From Pyropia haitanensis (taxonomy: Eukaryota; Rhodophyta; Bangiophyceae; Bangiales; Bangiaceae): a stretch of DNA of 64,000 bases. Made by a program: the position numbers and the translations under genes. Under the pieces are notes generated by a model that was given only the letters and a program-made list of their open reading frames with translations, made no database searches and was not told where the DNA came from. The stretch is from positions 6,425,485 to 6,489,484 of the forward strand of contig SDUX01000002.1 in NCBI GenBank assembly GCA_008729055.1, written 5' to 3'. Positions 51,893-63,800 of the stretch are shown one piece after another; position 1 is the first letter of the stretch, and every line of letters begins with the position of its first letter.

Positions 51893-52296
51893 CCCCTCCC
51901 CCGCCCCGGCCACCGCGGCGGCCGACCTGAACGTGGTCGCCCACTTTATTGACGCGGAGGTGGCGCTCGTCGACGCGCCCCGCACGGCCGCTTCGTGGTC
52001 GGTCCTCGCCGCCGGCACCCTCCACACGCACCTGCTGTGGGCGCCCGCCGCGGGCGGCGGCGGCCGCCGCCACCCCCACCCCCACCGTCGCCGCCTGCCC
52101 GGCGGCCGGCGGTACGTGCCGCGCTACCTTGGCGGCACGCAGGTCGACGCGGCCAACGTGTCGCTGTCGCTGTGCCCGGCCACGGCGCTGCTGCCGTGGG
52201 GCGTCGAGCCGGGGGGGGGGGGCGGCAGCGGGGGGGGTGCCGACGCTGTGGTGGGGGGGGGCGCCGTCGGCTGGGCCATCCCCACCGCCACGACCG

Positions 52297-52330
<34 letters not shown>

Positions 52331-52504
52331 GTCACCGCCGCGGTGGCTGGCGGCGGCGGCGGCGGCGGCCGACGCGGCGGGCACCCCCTCCCCCCTCCCC
52401 CCCCCCCACCGGGCGGGCGTCAACCCCGTGGAGCTGGCCGCCCGCCTCGACGCGACCGCCGCGGACACCGCGTCGGTCGAGACGCTCGACCTCACCACCG
52501 GCGC

Positions 52505-52535
<31 letters not shown>

Positions 52536-52624
52536 AGCGGCGGCGGTGGTGTCGGTGACGGCGACCGCCACGGGCGGCCGCCGCTCGAGGAGCGCCGACG
52601 GCGGCGGCGGCAGCGGCGGCAGGG

Positions 52625-52656
<32 letters not shown>

Positions 52657-52956
52657 CGTCGACCGCTGGCACGGGCGGCGGCGGCGGCGGCGGCGGCTCC
52701 CAGCTGGTGCAGCTGGTTCAGCTCGACGCCCTCCGCGTGGTCGTCTGCGTCGACCCGCCGCTGACGGCCAACGCCCCACCGCCGGCGCTGTCATCGTTGC
52801 CTCGGCGCGGCGGCCGTCGCGGCCGCGGCGGCCGTGGCGGCGCGGCGGCGGTGGACGTGGACGTGCGGCCGACCAACTTTGGCGTCACGGGCAGGCCCAC
52901 CGACCTGGTCGCCGCCGCGGCGATCGCGGTGCGGGCGGCGGCGGCCGGCTCGGGCG

Positions 52957-52990
<34 letters not shown>

Positions 52991-53263
52991 GGACGGCGGG
53001 CGAGCCGCCCCCCCCCTCCCCCCCTTGCTCGCGCACGCACGACAAGTGGCGCTGGCCGCCGCGTGGCGCGCCTTCCCCTACGTACCACAGCTAGCAATGG
53101 CGGGCACCCGCGTCGCGGCGCGCGGCGCCGCCAACGCGGCCGTCACGGCGGTGCGGACGCACGCCGCCGCGGCCGCCGCCACGGCGCGGCCCGTGTGGAC
53201 GCCGCTCGCCACGGCGGCGGCGGCGGCAACGGCGGCGGCGGCGCGGGCGGCGGCGCGGGCGGC

Positions 53264-53295
<32 letters not shown>

Positions 53296-53748
53296 TGGGG
53301 GGGGGGGGGGGGGGGGGGCACCGGCGGGTGGCCGCTGCTCGCCGCCGCGTGGCGGTGGGGCGTGCGCCGCGTCGCGGGGCCGCCCCGGCGGCGGCACCTG
53401 ACCGCCGCGGCGGCCGCGGCGGCGGCGCGCGCGAGCGCCGCGTCGAGCGCCGCGGCTACCGACGCGGGCAGTGACGGCGACGGCGGCGGCGGTGGCCGGC
53501 GGCGGCGGCGGCAGCGGCGGCAGCGGCGGCAACGGCAGCAGCGGCAGCGGCAGCAGCGGCAGCCGCCGTCGCCGCCGTCGCCGCCGTCGCCGCCGTCGCC
53601 GCCGTCGCCACGCGCGTCGCCGCCGCTGCCGCCCCGCCCGCCGCCCGTCGTGCGGTTCCCGACCGGCGGCGCGGCCGAGCGGGGGGCGCCGGCCGGGCTC
53701 CGCGCCCTCCTCGCGCCGCCGCCGCCGGGCGTGCGGCCGCGCCGCTGA
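43771..53748 (+). CDS. Giant chorein-N (VPS13/BLTP-like) lipid transfer protein
   Basis: The start at 43771 gives LVADGLARLLGSVVDGLD and then ESVRLAVWSGRLTLSRLAVK, where the family has 'YVxNLNxxQLKLGIWxGxVxLxNLxLK'. Further on are VVAVLTVTVPWGRLSTAPFR and ANVQVDIRNVVIQYSD, again as in VPS13-type bridge-like proteins that move lipids between membranes. About 10 kb of coding-like sequence continues with amphipathic strand segments (YRVSLTDLSLAVVAPA, MDAALTVGVATLDIRDAADR, STVAFNLTDVEVSSGWDAVS, GSIGKLTVDLLAADGDGDG, DALRVVVCVDPPLT) between long Gly/Ala/Pro runs. The frame changes repeatedly, always at G or C runs (near 44330, 45470, 46340, 47110, 48230, 48690, 49340, 50090 and 53300). The probable stop is at 53746-53748. 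No clear SHR-BD, APT1 or ATG2-C domain was recognised, so membership beyond 'chorein-N protein' is open. It could be more than one gene. Confidence 0.6.
47821..47909 (+). repeat. 15-bp tandem repeat grading into (CAC)n
   Basis: Four CAACCCCACCACGMC-type units (47821, 47836, 47851, 47866) run into about nine CAC triplets. In the chorein-gene frame this encodes PTPPR repeats followed by poly-Pro. The unit length is a multiple of three, so copy-number change would preserve the frame. Confidence 0.93.
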
Positions 53749-54200
53749 GCGGCGGGTCGGCACCGCGGCGGCCACGGGCGGGGGACTCGCCGCCGCCGCG
53801 GCCCGCGGGGCTCGCGCGTCGTCTGCAGCGTCGGACCCCGTTTGGGTGCGCCCTTTTTTTTTTTTTGTTTTTTTTGGTTTGCTTGGCGGGCGCCGCCGCG
53901 GCCGCGGCCGCGCCGCGCGCGTGCCGCGGGGCAGGAGGGCCACCCGCGGGGTCCACCCCGCGGGGCTGGCAGACCAGAGGGGGAGCGGCGCGCGGCTGCC
54001 GCCGCCGCCGCGGCGACCGGCTGGCCGCCCGCCCGCCCGCCGCGCCCACCCCCCCCCCCCCCTCCCCGCACACCGCCGCGTCGTCACCACACCCCCGTTC
54101 GCCCTCCCCCTCCACCCCAGGAGGCACGCGCACGGCGCGAGGGGCAGCCGGCCGCACCCCCCCCCCCTCCCTCAATTTCCCCCCCCCCCCCCCTCTCTCA
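53749..54200. other. Convergent intergenic spacer with T-rich tract
   Basis: This spacer lies between the 3' ends of the chorein-like gene (plus) and the CHCH gene (minus). A conspicuous T-rich tract (53849-53880) is embedded in GC-rich DNA and may relate to 3'-end formation. No gene was recognised. Confidence 0.5.
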
Positions 54201-54600
54201 TCACCCCCCCCGCTCCCTCGCCATACACGCGCGCAGCGCCGCCTCGGCCGCCGCGCACCCGCCCGGCGTGCCCGTCGCCTGCATGCACGCCCACAGCGGC
54301 GCGCAGTCGCACGGGTGCGGCGGCGGCGGCGCCACCGCCGGCGGAGCCGCCGCCGCCGTCGACGCTGCGGTCGACGGCGCCGCCACCGACCCGGCGGTCG
54401 CCACGGCCGCCGCCGCGGGTGACGCGGACGGTGGGGGCGGCGGCGCCCGCCGGTCGGCCGCCGGCGGGGGGGGGGGGGGGGGGGGGCGCCCGCGCCGCCG
54501 CGGCAACCGCCGCGACGGCCGCGACGGCCGCCGCGGCGGCGCGCAGGCGCGCGGGCGCGGCGGGACGGCGCAGCGGCGGCGCCGCGGCGCGGGAAGCCAT
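54201..54600 (-). CDS. Mitochondrial CHCH (twin Cys) domain protein
   Basis: The start at 54598-54600 gives MASRAAAPPLRRPAAPARLR, an Arg/Ala-rich mitochondrial presequence. After a frame change in a run of about 17 G/C bases near 54470-54486, the protein continues through an Ala/Pro linker to a C-terminal helical hairpin: CDCAPLWACMQA, then GGCAAAEAALRACMARERGG and stop. The second helix has a perfect C-x9-C, while the first has Cys residues spaced C-x-C-x5-C. CHCH proteins are oxidatively folded by MIA40 in the intermembrane space, and many are respiratory-chain assembly factors or mitoribosomal subunits. The spacing and C-terminal position resemble mS37/MRP10 or CHCHD2-type proteins, without deciding between them. 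The product is about 133 residues, and the gene is divergent from the E(z) gene. Confidence 0.6.
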
Positions 54601-55503
54601 GGTGCGGCGGCCGGGGGGCGCGGGGAGATGCGCACCGGGAGTACGGGTGGGGGAGAGGCGGGAGGGGGGGGGGGATGGGCGTAGCGGAAGCGGGCAGGGA
54701 GAGCGGGGGGGGGGGGGGGGGCGCGCCGGGTGAGGGGGAAAGGGGGGAGAGCTCAAGGGTCGACGGCCGTGACGACAGCCGTGACCCCAGGCCGCCGGGG
54801 GCGACCAAGCGCGAAGAAGACAGAGGGGAGAGGGGGGGGGGCAACAAAGGCAGAGGCAAGACCGGGGGGGGGGGGCAGCTCGGGACGGTGTGCTTCCCGC
54901 TCGTCGCCCCCGCCTCCCCGTATTGTGTGGAAGATGGTCAGCGTCCTCGCTGGACCTTTTTTTTTGATGCATCGCGTCACCGTCCCTTTTTTGGCTGCGT
55001 TGATGAGGGATCCATTTCAGACTTGCATCTGGTGTGGACGTAGGTACTTAGCCAGCCCGCTGGGAGCGCCGGCCTGCATCCCGCCCTTGCCGCCACCCCG
55101 CTGCCGCTCCGCGTCACCCACCGCCCGCGGCGGTCCGCCGCGTGGCCGCACAGCCGGCCGCCGCCGCCGCAGGGGGAGCCCGCGCGGCGCTCCCCCGCGC
55201 GCCTCCCCGCGGCGCCGCCGCGGCGGCGGGGCCGCGGCTCGCGCCGCGCCGCCCGTGGCGGCCGCGGTGGCCGCCCGGCTCGTGGCGGCCACGCGCGGCG
55301 GCGGCGGCCGCTCGGCGGGATCGTCGGCGCCGCCACCGGCGGGCCGCGGCAGCCGCGGCGGCGCCACGGCGGCGCCCGCCCCCGCGGTTGCGCCGGCGGC
55401 TGCTTCCATTGGTGGGGCGGTCCGCGCTGCCGCCCTCCCCCTTTCCCCCCCCCCCCCCCCTTCCCCCGTGCTCCCCCCCCCCCCCCCCCCCCGCCTTTGG
55501 TTG
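54601..55503. other. Divergent region between CHCH and E(z) genes
   Basis: This 0.9-kb region contains G runs up to 13 bases and an A/T-richer patch at 54,950-55,030. A frame upstream of 55504 stays open in phase with E(z) back to 54730, so the true E(z) start may lie further upstream. Its translation there is Arg/Pro/Ala-rich and unlike the family. Confidence 0.4.
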
Positions 55504-55689
55504 ATGGGCACTCCCAAGCGCGGCGGCGACGCGTCGCCGCCGGCGCCGCCCCCCCCCGACGAGCCGCCCGACCCGGTCTGGGCCGCCGCCGTCACGCTGC
55601 TCCTCCACCGCGCCGCCCGTGACCGCCGCGCCGCGGCGGCGGCGGCGGTCGCCGCCGCGACGGGCCGCGACGGCGGCGGCGGCGGCGTC

Positions 55690-55724
<35 letters not shown>

Positions 55725-56086
55725 CGCCGCCGCCGCCGCGTCTACCGGCGCGCCGCTATCATCGTCCGACCCGCGGCGCGAGTACCTGCCCCGGCGGGCG
55801 CCGCCGGTACGCCTACCCGCCGTCGCGGGCCTGCCGGTGGGCAACGTGTGGGTGGGCCTCAACGCCAACTACCGGCCGTTTGAGCGGCCGCCGCGGCTGC
55901 GGCTGGCCGGCCGGCCGGTCGGCAGCAGCGACGATGAGGGGGACGACGACAGCACGTCGAGCGGCTCGGCGGGCGCCGCGTCCCCCGCCGCCGCGGCCGC
56001 GCCGGTGGTGGCCGACGCGGCCGCCGCCGCCGCCGGCGACGCCGCGCTGCGCGTCGACGCGGCGGCGTGGGCGGCGGTCGCCGCCC

Positions 56087-56128
<42 letters not shown>

Positions 56129-57531
56129 ACGGTGGCGCGGCCGCCGCGTCGCTCGGCTGGCTCGGCCGCGCCTATGACGGCGGCCACGACGGGGCGGCGG
56201 CGGTGGTGGCGGCCGCGCTCGCCACCGCGGCGGGCCGCTACGCGACCGCCGCGGCGGCCGGCCGTGCCGACCGCCTCGCCGCCGCCGCCGGCTGGGCGCT
56301 GCGGCTCGACGCGGGTGGCGGCGCCGCGGCGGTGGCGCGCGCGGTGCGCGTCGCGGGCGCGGGGCGGGCGGCGGCGGCGGCGGCGCGGCTGCTCGCACGC
56401 CGCGCCGCGGCGCTCGCCGCCGTCGAGGCGTCGGCGCGGCGGGGGGGGCGCCCGCGGCGCGGCCGCCCCGCCCGCCCGTCCCGGCGGGCGTCGGCGCCGC
56501 CGCCGGCGTCGGCGTCGCCGCCGAGGCCGCGGCGGCCGCGACGGTGGCCGCCGCCGACGTTGCGCCGCGGCCGGCCGAGGAGGTGGTCAACACGAGCGTC
56601 GGCGCGCTGCTCTGCCGCCGCTGCGGCCAGTTTGACTGCACGGCGCACCCGCACGCCAACGCGGTGCCGGGGGGGGGGGGGGGGGGGGGGGTGACCCCTC
56701 CCGCCGCCCGCCGACGGGGGGGTGCACCTGCGGGGGGGGGCGCGGCGGCGGCGGGGGGGGCACCCCGGCCAGCCGCCGCCGCCGCGCGCCCGGCCGCCGC
56801 GTCCGCCCCGCCGGGCGCGTGGGCGCGCGCCGACGGAGCGGCGGCCGCGGCGGCCGGCGGTGGCGACCGCGGCGCCGCGGCGGCCGCGGCCGCGGCGGTC
56901 GCGGCGGCCGTGGCTGGGGGTGGCCCCGGCGGGGACGGCCACGGCTGGTCCGCCGCCGACACGGCCGCCCTGCGCCTCTTTTACGCCGACGCGGCGGGCG
57001 ACGCGTGCGCGCTGGCGACCATCCTGTCCATCCGGCCGGGGCCGCCGCTGACGTGCGCCGCCGTGCGGGCGGCGGCGGCGCGGCTGGGCCTGGCGCCGCC
57101 ACCGCCGCCCGCGGCGACAGCGGCGGCGGCGGCCGCCGCCGCTGCCGCTGCGGCGGGCGGTGACCCCCCCGCCGGCGGCCTGGCGGGGTGCCCCCCACCC
57201 GCGCCGCCCGTGGCCGTCCCCCCCCACCCGTCGCCCCCCTTTCTCTCCCGGGGCCCCATCCGCCGGCGGGGGCGCGGCAAGGCCGCGTTTACCCCCACCC
57301 GCCGCAAGGCCGCGCTGCTCGCGGGCGCCCGCCCGCCGCCCGCGCGCGTCGCGTGGGACCCGTGCGCCCACGCCGGGCCGTGTACCATCGCGGCGGGGTG
57401 CTCGTGCATGGAGAGCGGCACCCGCTGCGAGCGCAGCTGCGGGTGCAACACCCTTCGCGGCGGCGGCCGCGGCGGCGGCGCCGCCGTCGGCGTCACCGCC
57501 GCGTCGGCGGCGGCGGCGGCAGCAGTGGGCA

Positions 57532-57598
<67 letters not shown>

Positions 57599-58757
57599 TG
57601 CCGCCGCCGCCGGCGCCCCCCGCGCGGGCCTGTGCCCCAACCGGCACCCCGGGTGCGCGTGCAAGCGGGGCAACCCCGCGTGCACCACCTCTGCGTGCGC
57701 GTGCTGCGCCGCCGAGCGGGAGTGCGACCCGGACCTGTGCGGCCCGTGCGGGGCGGGCGTGCACCCGACGGCGCTGGCGGCGGCGGCCGCCGCGGCGGCG
57801 GCCGCGGCGCGGCCGGCCGACGCGGGGCGGCTGCCCGAGGGGCTCTGCCTCCGCGACCGCTCCCGGTCGGCCAGCCGCGGCCGCGGCGCCGCGGCGCGCG
57901 GCGGCGGCGGCGGCCGGGGGCGCGGCCGGGGGGGGGCGGGCCGCGGCGGCGGCGGCGGCGGCGGCACCCCGCCGCTGGGCGTCGGGGGCTCCCCGTCCCC
58001 CGGCGTCGGGGGCACCCCCCCGCCGGCCGTCGGGGGCACCACCCCCTCGCCGCCCGGCGGTGGAGGCACCCCGCCCGTCGGGGACGGCGGGAGCCCCGCC
58101 CCCGCCGACGGCGGCCGCTTCTCGCCGCTCCCCCCGGCGGGCGTGGCGACCGTCCACCGGCGGTGTGGCAACGTTGGCCTCACGTACGGGGACCGCCGGC
58201 GGACGGCGGCGGGCGTGTCGGGCGTCCACGGCTGGGGCCTGTTTGCGGTCGAGCCCATCCCCCGCGACGCCCTCATCGACGAGTACTTTGGCGAGCACGT
58301 TGACGACAAGGAGGCGGACCGCCGGGTGCAGGCGCGGGAGGAGGACCTGGCCGGCGCCAACGCGGACCTGTCCTACCTCTTTGGCATTGTCGCGGGGGAG
58401 AGCCTGGACAGCGGCCGCTACGGCAACCGGCTGCGGTTTGCCAACCACGCGCCCAAGCGGCACGCGCCGCAGCGGCGTGGCGGGCTGGCCGCGGGGGACC
58501 GTGGCAGGGGTGGCGGCGGCGGCGGTGGCGGCGGCAGCGGCGGCGCCGCCGCTGCCGGTGACGGCGCCGCCGATGACGACGCGCTCGCCGACGGGGCGCC
58601 TGCCAACGCCCGCTCGCGGAACCTGTGCGTCGGCGGGGAGCGGCGGCTCGGCGTGTGGGCGGTGCGGGACATTGCGGTCGGGGAGGAGATTACGTTTCCG
58701 TACGGCTCCCGCGCCCGTGATATGATCGCCCGCGGGGGGGAGGGCGGCGAGGAGTGA
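55504..58757 (+). CDS. Enhancer-of-zeste histone H3K27 methyltransferase
   Basis: This is the catalytic subunit of Polycomb Repressive Complex 2, which methylates H3 Lys27 in the nucleus. Domains in order: a segment with LPVGNVWVGLNANYRPFERP, like the EZH2 region before its acidic loop; an MCSS zinc motif, ALLCRRCGQFDCTAHPH (near 56608-56660); a SANT-like block, WSAADTAALRLFYADAAGDA; and the cysteine-rich CXC domain. The CXC domain includes CAHAGPCTIAAGCSCMESGT, CERSCGCN, CPNRHPGCACKRGNPAC and AERECDPDLCGPCG. The SET domain has GVHGWGLFAVEPIPRDALID, EYFGEHVDDKEADRR, GNRLRFANHAPKRHA and RRLGVWAVRDIAVGEEITFP followed by Tyr. The usual NHSxxPNC is changed to NHAPKRHA. One base is missing in the eight-G run near 56440, where the frame changes. 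The length is about 1084 residues, longer than EZH2 (~750) because of Gly/Ala inserts. MGTPKRGGD at 55504 is the best visible start. Confidence 0.9.
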
Positions 58758-60895
58758 GGGGGACGGAGCCACTGGGGTGGCCCCCAGCTGGGCACGCGAC
58801 GCCGGGCCGAGCAGACTGTTGGTGCCGCCTTCCAGTGCGCTGCGCGGGCTTGGAGAGCCCACCTGGCGGGCGACGCAGGACGACGAGCATCGCGCCCGGC
58901 CCTTGCCGCAGTCGCCTCCGTGTCGTATAGGCACCCGCACGGTTGCCATGGATGGGGCCAACCGTGGCGGGGATCCGCGACGCCGCCTCTGTGTGACGTT
59001 GTCAGGGACGAGGTTGCGGTCGCGACGAGCGGTCGTGGCGTCTGCGTCGGTGGCGGCGCATCCATCCGACCAGGTAGGACGTCCTGGGCGGTGGCTTGGA
59101 TCACTTTGAGGGTGCCACCGGCCAGTGACGTTGCGCACTAGGAAAAGTAGCGGCGGCATGCCATGCACCGCCAGGTATTCCAGCCCCTCGCGGCCGCCGT
59201 CGCCGCCGACGCCGCGCCTCCAGCACCCCCCCCCCTCCCCCCCCCCCCCCCCCCGCTGCCGCCGTTGCCGTCCGCCGGCGGCGGCTCCGCGCCAGCTCCC
59301 GCGAAGCCTCCAGTCGCGCCTTGTCCCTCCGCACCGCCGCACCGGCGGCGGCGGCGGCGGCGGCAGCGCGCTCCCCCGCCCCGGCGGCGGCGGCGGCCGC
59401 GGCGCGTCCCCCCGCCCCGCCGATGGCGGGGCGACGCCGTCGGCGCACGCGGCGAGGGGGCGGGGGGGGTGGGGGGTGGGCGTGGAGGGCGGGGGGGTGG
59501 GGGGGGGGGGGGGGGAGGGGGCGGGGGGGGTGAGGGGGGGGGGGATGAGAGTGGTGTGATAACAGCACCTACGGGGGGGATCGGATCACACGTGATCAAA
59601 CGCCCCCAAGAGGATGTCTCTAGGAAGTACGTACTTACTGTGGCTGGTCATGGACGACTGAGAGGTACAGACGATGCAGTATTTGTTGGCACTCTGCTCA
59701 TGATATGTAATTGATTCGTGACGATGCGATCTCCTTTTCCCCGCCTCTTGCTGGGGTATCTCAAGCCCCGTTCCTCCGCACACCCCTTGGTCGGCGAGCA
59801 AGCGCCCCATCCCACCGATTCCTTCGTAGCGCCCGCCCAAGCCCAGCGCGCGACGACCCCTCTTCACCCCCTTCCCCCCCGCTGATTATTTTTTGGGCGT
59901 CGAGCAACGCGCCCCATCCAGGTAGCGTCGCGGCCCTTGGACGGGGAAGGTGCGCGCCGGCAGCGGTCGCGGTAGCGGGTCGACGCTGGGAGGCACGGGG
60001 CGCGCGCGCCGCTCCGCTGTGCCCCCCCCCCCCCCCCCTCGAGGTCCTGCTTTTTTTTTTTTTTTATGTTTGTAACGGTCGCAGCGCCGTTGGGGGGGGG
60101 GGGGGGATGGGGCGAGGGGCTCCTGGTGTCCCCCTCTCCTGCCGCTGGGAGGCCTCTGAGGCTGAACTGGGACCCGCCGCGCTGGCGTTTCCGCTCGACG
60201 CGGAAACGTGACCGTGTTTCCCCTGTCTAGGCGGGGGGGGGGGGGGGAGGTGGGCTTCTCGGCGCTGTGTCGTCCCGGTCGTCAAGCCGCGGGCCTGCCT
60301 TGTGGGCGAGGGGAGGCAGGGGGGGGAGGCGGACGGGAAAGCAAGACTGCTGGCGGCCCCCCGCTCTCCCCTGTCTTCCTTCCGGCTCACGCCCCCCCCC
60401 CGCTGTAGCCGGTCGCGGTTGGACGGAGAGGACGATGTAGAGCCTTCCCCCCCCCCGCCCCCTCCGACCTCTCGCCCCTCAACTCACGCCATCCCGCATT
60501 GAAGGGGGCACCTCTTTGGCGGGAGGCTTTGCCATGAGCACGCGTGGCCGCCCGGGCAACGGCGGTCACCCAAAGGGGCACCTCCAGCAGCATGGCGAGT
60601 GGAGCAGGAGGGGGCGCCGCCCGTGGTAATGCCGCGGGAGCACAACCGCCTGCCGGGGCGGGCTCGACCCGCCCCCCCCCCCCCCCCCCTCTCTCCGTCT
60701 TCCCCTACACCCCCTGGTCGCGCCCGCCGGCACCCCGACCACCACGCAAGGCGGGCGCGGTGGGGACGAAACTCATTGGGTTCTTTGCCGCGCCGCCGTT
60801 CCCGTCTGGGCGCCTGGGGAGGGGGGGGCGTCGTGCGCGTGCGTGCCGGTGGGCGGGACGGGGGCGTGCCGACGGCCGCCGCCGCCGCGTGCGTC
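58758..60895. other. Intergenic region, 2.1 kb
   Basis: No gene is supported. Minus-strand frames at 59101-59568 include an interesting segment (see the rejected list) but no coherent model. Poly-G/poly-C tracts are dense at 59228-59252, 59459-59545, 60021-60040 and 60230-60248, and a T run lies at 60050-60065. GC falls at 59,570-59,720. The last few hundred bases are the likely upstream region of the gene at 60896. Confidence 0.45.
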
Positions 60896-63800
60896 ATGGA
60901 CATTGGCGTCGGGGAGCGGGATGCCCGTCGTGGTGGGGGTGTGGCCGATGGGACGGGCGGTGACGTCGACGGTGGCGGCGGTGGCGGCGGCGGCGGCGGG
61001 TGCGCGACGGCGGCGGCAGCGTCGGCCGCCAGTGGCGGCGACGGCGGAGCCCGTGGTGGTGGTGGTGGTGGTAGTGGTGGTGGTGGTGGTGGCGGCGGCA
61101 GCGACGGCACCAGCGGCGCTGCCAGCGACGCTGCCGGCGACGCTGTCGTCGCCGGTGGTGGTGGTGGTGGTGGTGGCAGTAGCTGCGGCAGCAGCAGCGG
61201 TGGCTGTCGGCGCAGTGATGGCGGCGGCGCGGCGAGCGGCGGTGACTTGACGACCGCTGCCGTGCCGGCGGCTCTGCCCCTCCGCGACGTGGACGGCGAC
61301 GATGGTGGGGGCCTGGTCAAAGGCGTCGATGAGGAGGTGGACGGCGGGGACTCCCCGTCGGTTGGCCGGTACGACATGTATGGGGACGTGGTGGACAACC
61401 TGCTGTGGCAGCACCACGACGATGGCGGGGGGGTGTCAACGTCGCCCCTGTCGCCCCGCGCGCTGCTGCTCGCGTCCCCGCCCGTCGGGCCAGCAGAGGG
61501 GGACGCGGAGGGCGGCAACGCGCTGGCGTTGCCGCCCCCGTCGCTGGTGTACGGCGCGCCGTGCGGCGCGCTGGCGGGGGCCCCCGCTGGCCGCGGCCGC
61601 ATGGACGAGCCGGCCGCCGCGGCGGGAGGAGGGGTTGCCGGGGTGCCGCTGCTACCGCCCGGTCCGGCGGTTGTCGTCGGCGCTGACGGCGGCGACGGTG
61701 GCGGCACGCCCGCGCCGCCACACCTTTCCCCGCCAGTGACGCCTCCCCCCGTCGCAGAGCTCCCTACTGCCGCGGCTGCCGCCCACGCGCACATGATGGC
61801 GCTCTTGGCGTCGCAGCCGCTGCCGGGCGTTACGCCGCCGTCGCCGCCCCCCTTTCCCCCGACCCTCTTTGCGTCCCCGCCGGGGGCTGTGCTGCCGGGG
61901 GCCCCGGTGGCCAACGTCCCCGCTGTGGTTGGCAGCAACCCGCCGTCGGCGGCGCTGGTGCCAGCTGGGCATGGGTGTGGCGACGCGCCCCTGTCGCTGA
62001 CGCCCCGCGGCGTGTTACGGTCGGGGGTGTGCAGCCCACTGGCGCGGACCAACGCGGCCGCGCCGCTGCCCGCTGGACCCGAGGGGGGTGCCGCGCTCGG
62101 CCGCCGCGCGGCCAGCGCCTCCCTCAGGAATGAACGGCGACGGCGGGCCGCCGCCGCTTCCGCGGCCGGCCGGCCGGTCGAAGGGCGCATGCTCTCGTTT
62201 GGCTCTGACAACGCCCGCGACAGGGGTGGTGGGGGTGGCGGCGGCGGCGCCGTCACCGCCGCGTCTGTTGCTGCTGCGGACGCAGCGGCGGGCGGGAATG
62301 CGCACCGTGCACCCGGTGGGAGGCCAGATGGGCTGGGCGGCCTTGGTCCGGGGACGGCCGGCCTGGAGCGGTCCCTTCTGCTGAGCAGTCTGGCCTCTGA
62401 TGGTGGCGGCGAGGCGTCTCTGGGCGGCCGTTCCCCCGGCGACCGCGTCGCGCCACTCGTCGGTGGCCGTCCGCCACGACTGGCCGTCCCTGCGACCGGG
62501 AAGAGGGGCGGCGGCGAGCCGTTGGGGGCGGGCGCCTCCCCGGCGGCTGGCGGTCGCGGGCTAGTGGGGGTGCCCAAGCTGGCGCCTACGGGCGGCTGGC
62601 TCTCCACCGCTTCCCCGTCGTCGAGTATCACCCCCAAGTGCATCCAAGACGTGAGCTTTTCCGGTGCGCAGCTCGCGGGCAGCCGGCTGAGCGTGGCGGT
62701 GACCCCCCCGCCCCACCCCTACCACGCGTTCTACCCATCCGCGGCGGCCGGCGGGACGATTGACGAGGCCGCGTACGGGATGATGATTGGGCGGGGTGGC
62801 GGCCATAGCGGCGGGCGGGCCGATGACAACGAGCTGCTGCGGGGAGGTCGGCAGCAGCAGCCGCTGCTGCCGTATGGCGTCGACCGGCCAGACGGGGACA
62901 CCTCTTCGCTGACGCCCCTGCAGCAGCTGCAGCAGCAGCGGCAGCTGCAGCAGCAGCGGCAGCTGCAGCAGCAGCTGACCCAGCACCAGCGTCAGCAGTT
63001 CTATGGCCAGCTGCCGCTGCCACAGCCCCAGCAGCTGCTGGCCGCGGCCGCGGCCGACGGCTGGCCGTATGGGACGCTCGCGTCGAGCAGCGTGCCTGGC
63101 GCGGGACGGGACTGTGAGGTGTCACTCGCACACGTCAGCCGCTCTTTTTCGCCGCTGCCGTCCGGAGCGGGTGCCGGCGGCGGCGGAAACAGTGTCGGCG
63201 GCGGAAACGGTAGCGGCGGCGGCGGCAGTGGCTTTACGGACGGGGACAGCTCGCTCGACGGCGTTGGCCAGCCCCCAGCCTGCTTCCTGGCGACGGGTGT
63301 GGGTGGCGCTGCGGTCGACGCGGGCGGCGGCGACGACGCGGACAGCTCGCTGGCGATTGGCGCGCTCGCCCTGTCGGGCAACCCGGCGGGCAGCGCGGCC
63401 GCGCCGTCGTCGCCGCTCAGCGGCACAAACCCGCTGCTGTACCAGTATAGCAGCGGGTCGGGTGACTATGGGCTGTCGCTCCTCCCGTCGGCCGTCCCGT
63501 GGCCGTCATTCCCGGCGGTGGATACCACCACCGCCGCCGCGGCGGCGGTGGCGGCGGCGGCGCTGGCACCGGCGTCGGCAGGTGTGGCAGGGGGGGCGGC
63601 GGTCGCGGCCGTGCCGCCCGGCGCTGGTAGCCGCCTGCCGGCGGGGGGTGCCAAGGCGGCGGCGCGCAAGCCGCGCAAGCCGCGGCCGACGGCCGCCGCG
63701 CGGCGGGCGTCCGCCGCCGCTGCGGCTGCGGCTGCGGCTGCGGCTGCGGCTGCGGCTGCGGCTGCCGCCACGGACGGGGGCGACGGACCCGCGGGGGACC

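Noticed and set aside
59101..59568. Possible minus-strand exon with EGLEYLAVHGMPPLLFLVRN in one frame and KARLEASRELARSRRRR in another
   Set aside because: The frames are separated by a long G run, no clear start, splice site or stop gives a coherent protein, and no family is recognised. Read correction might change this.
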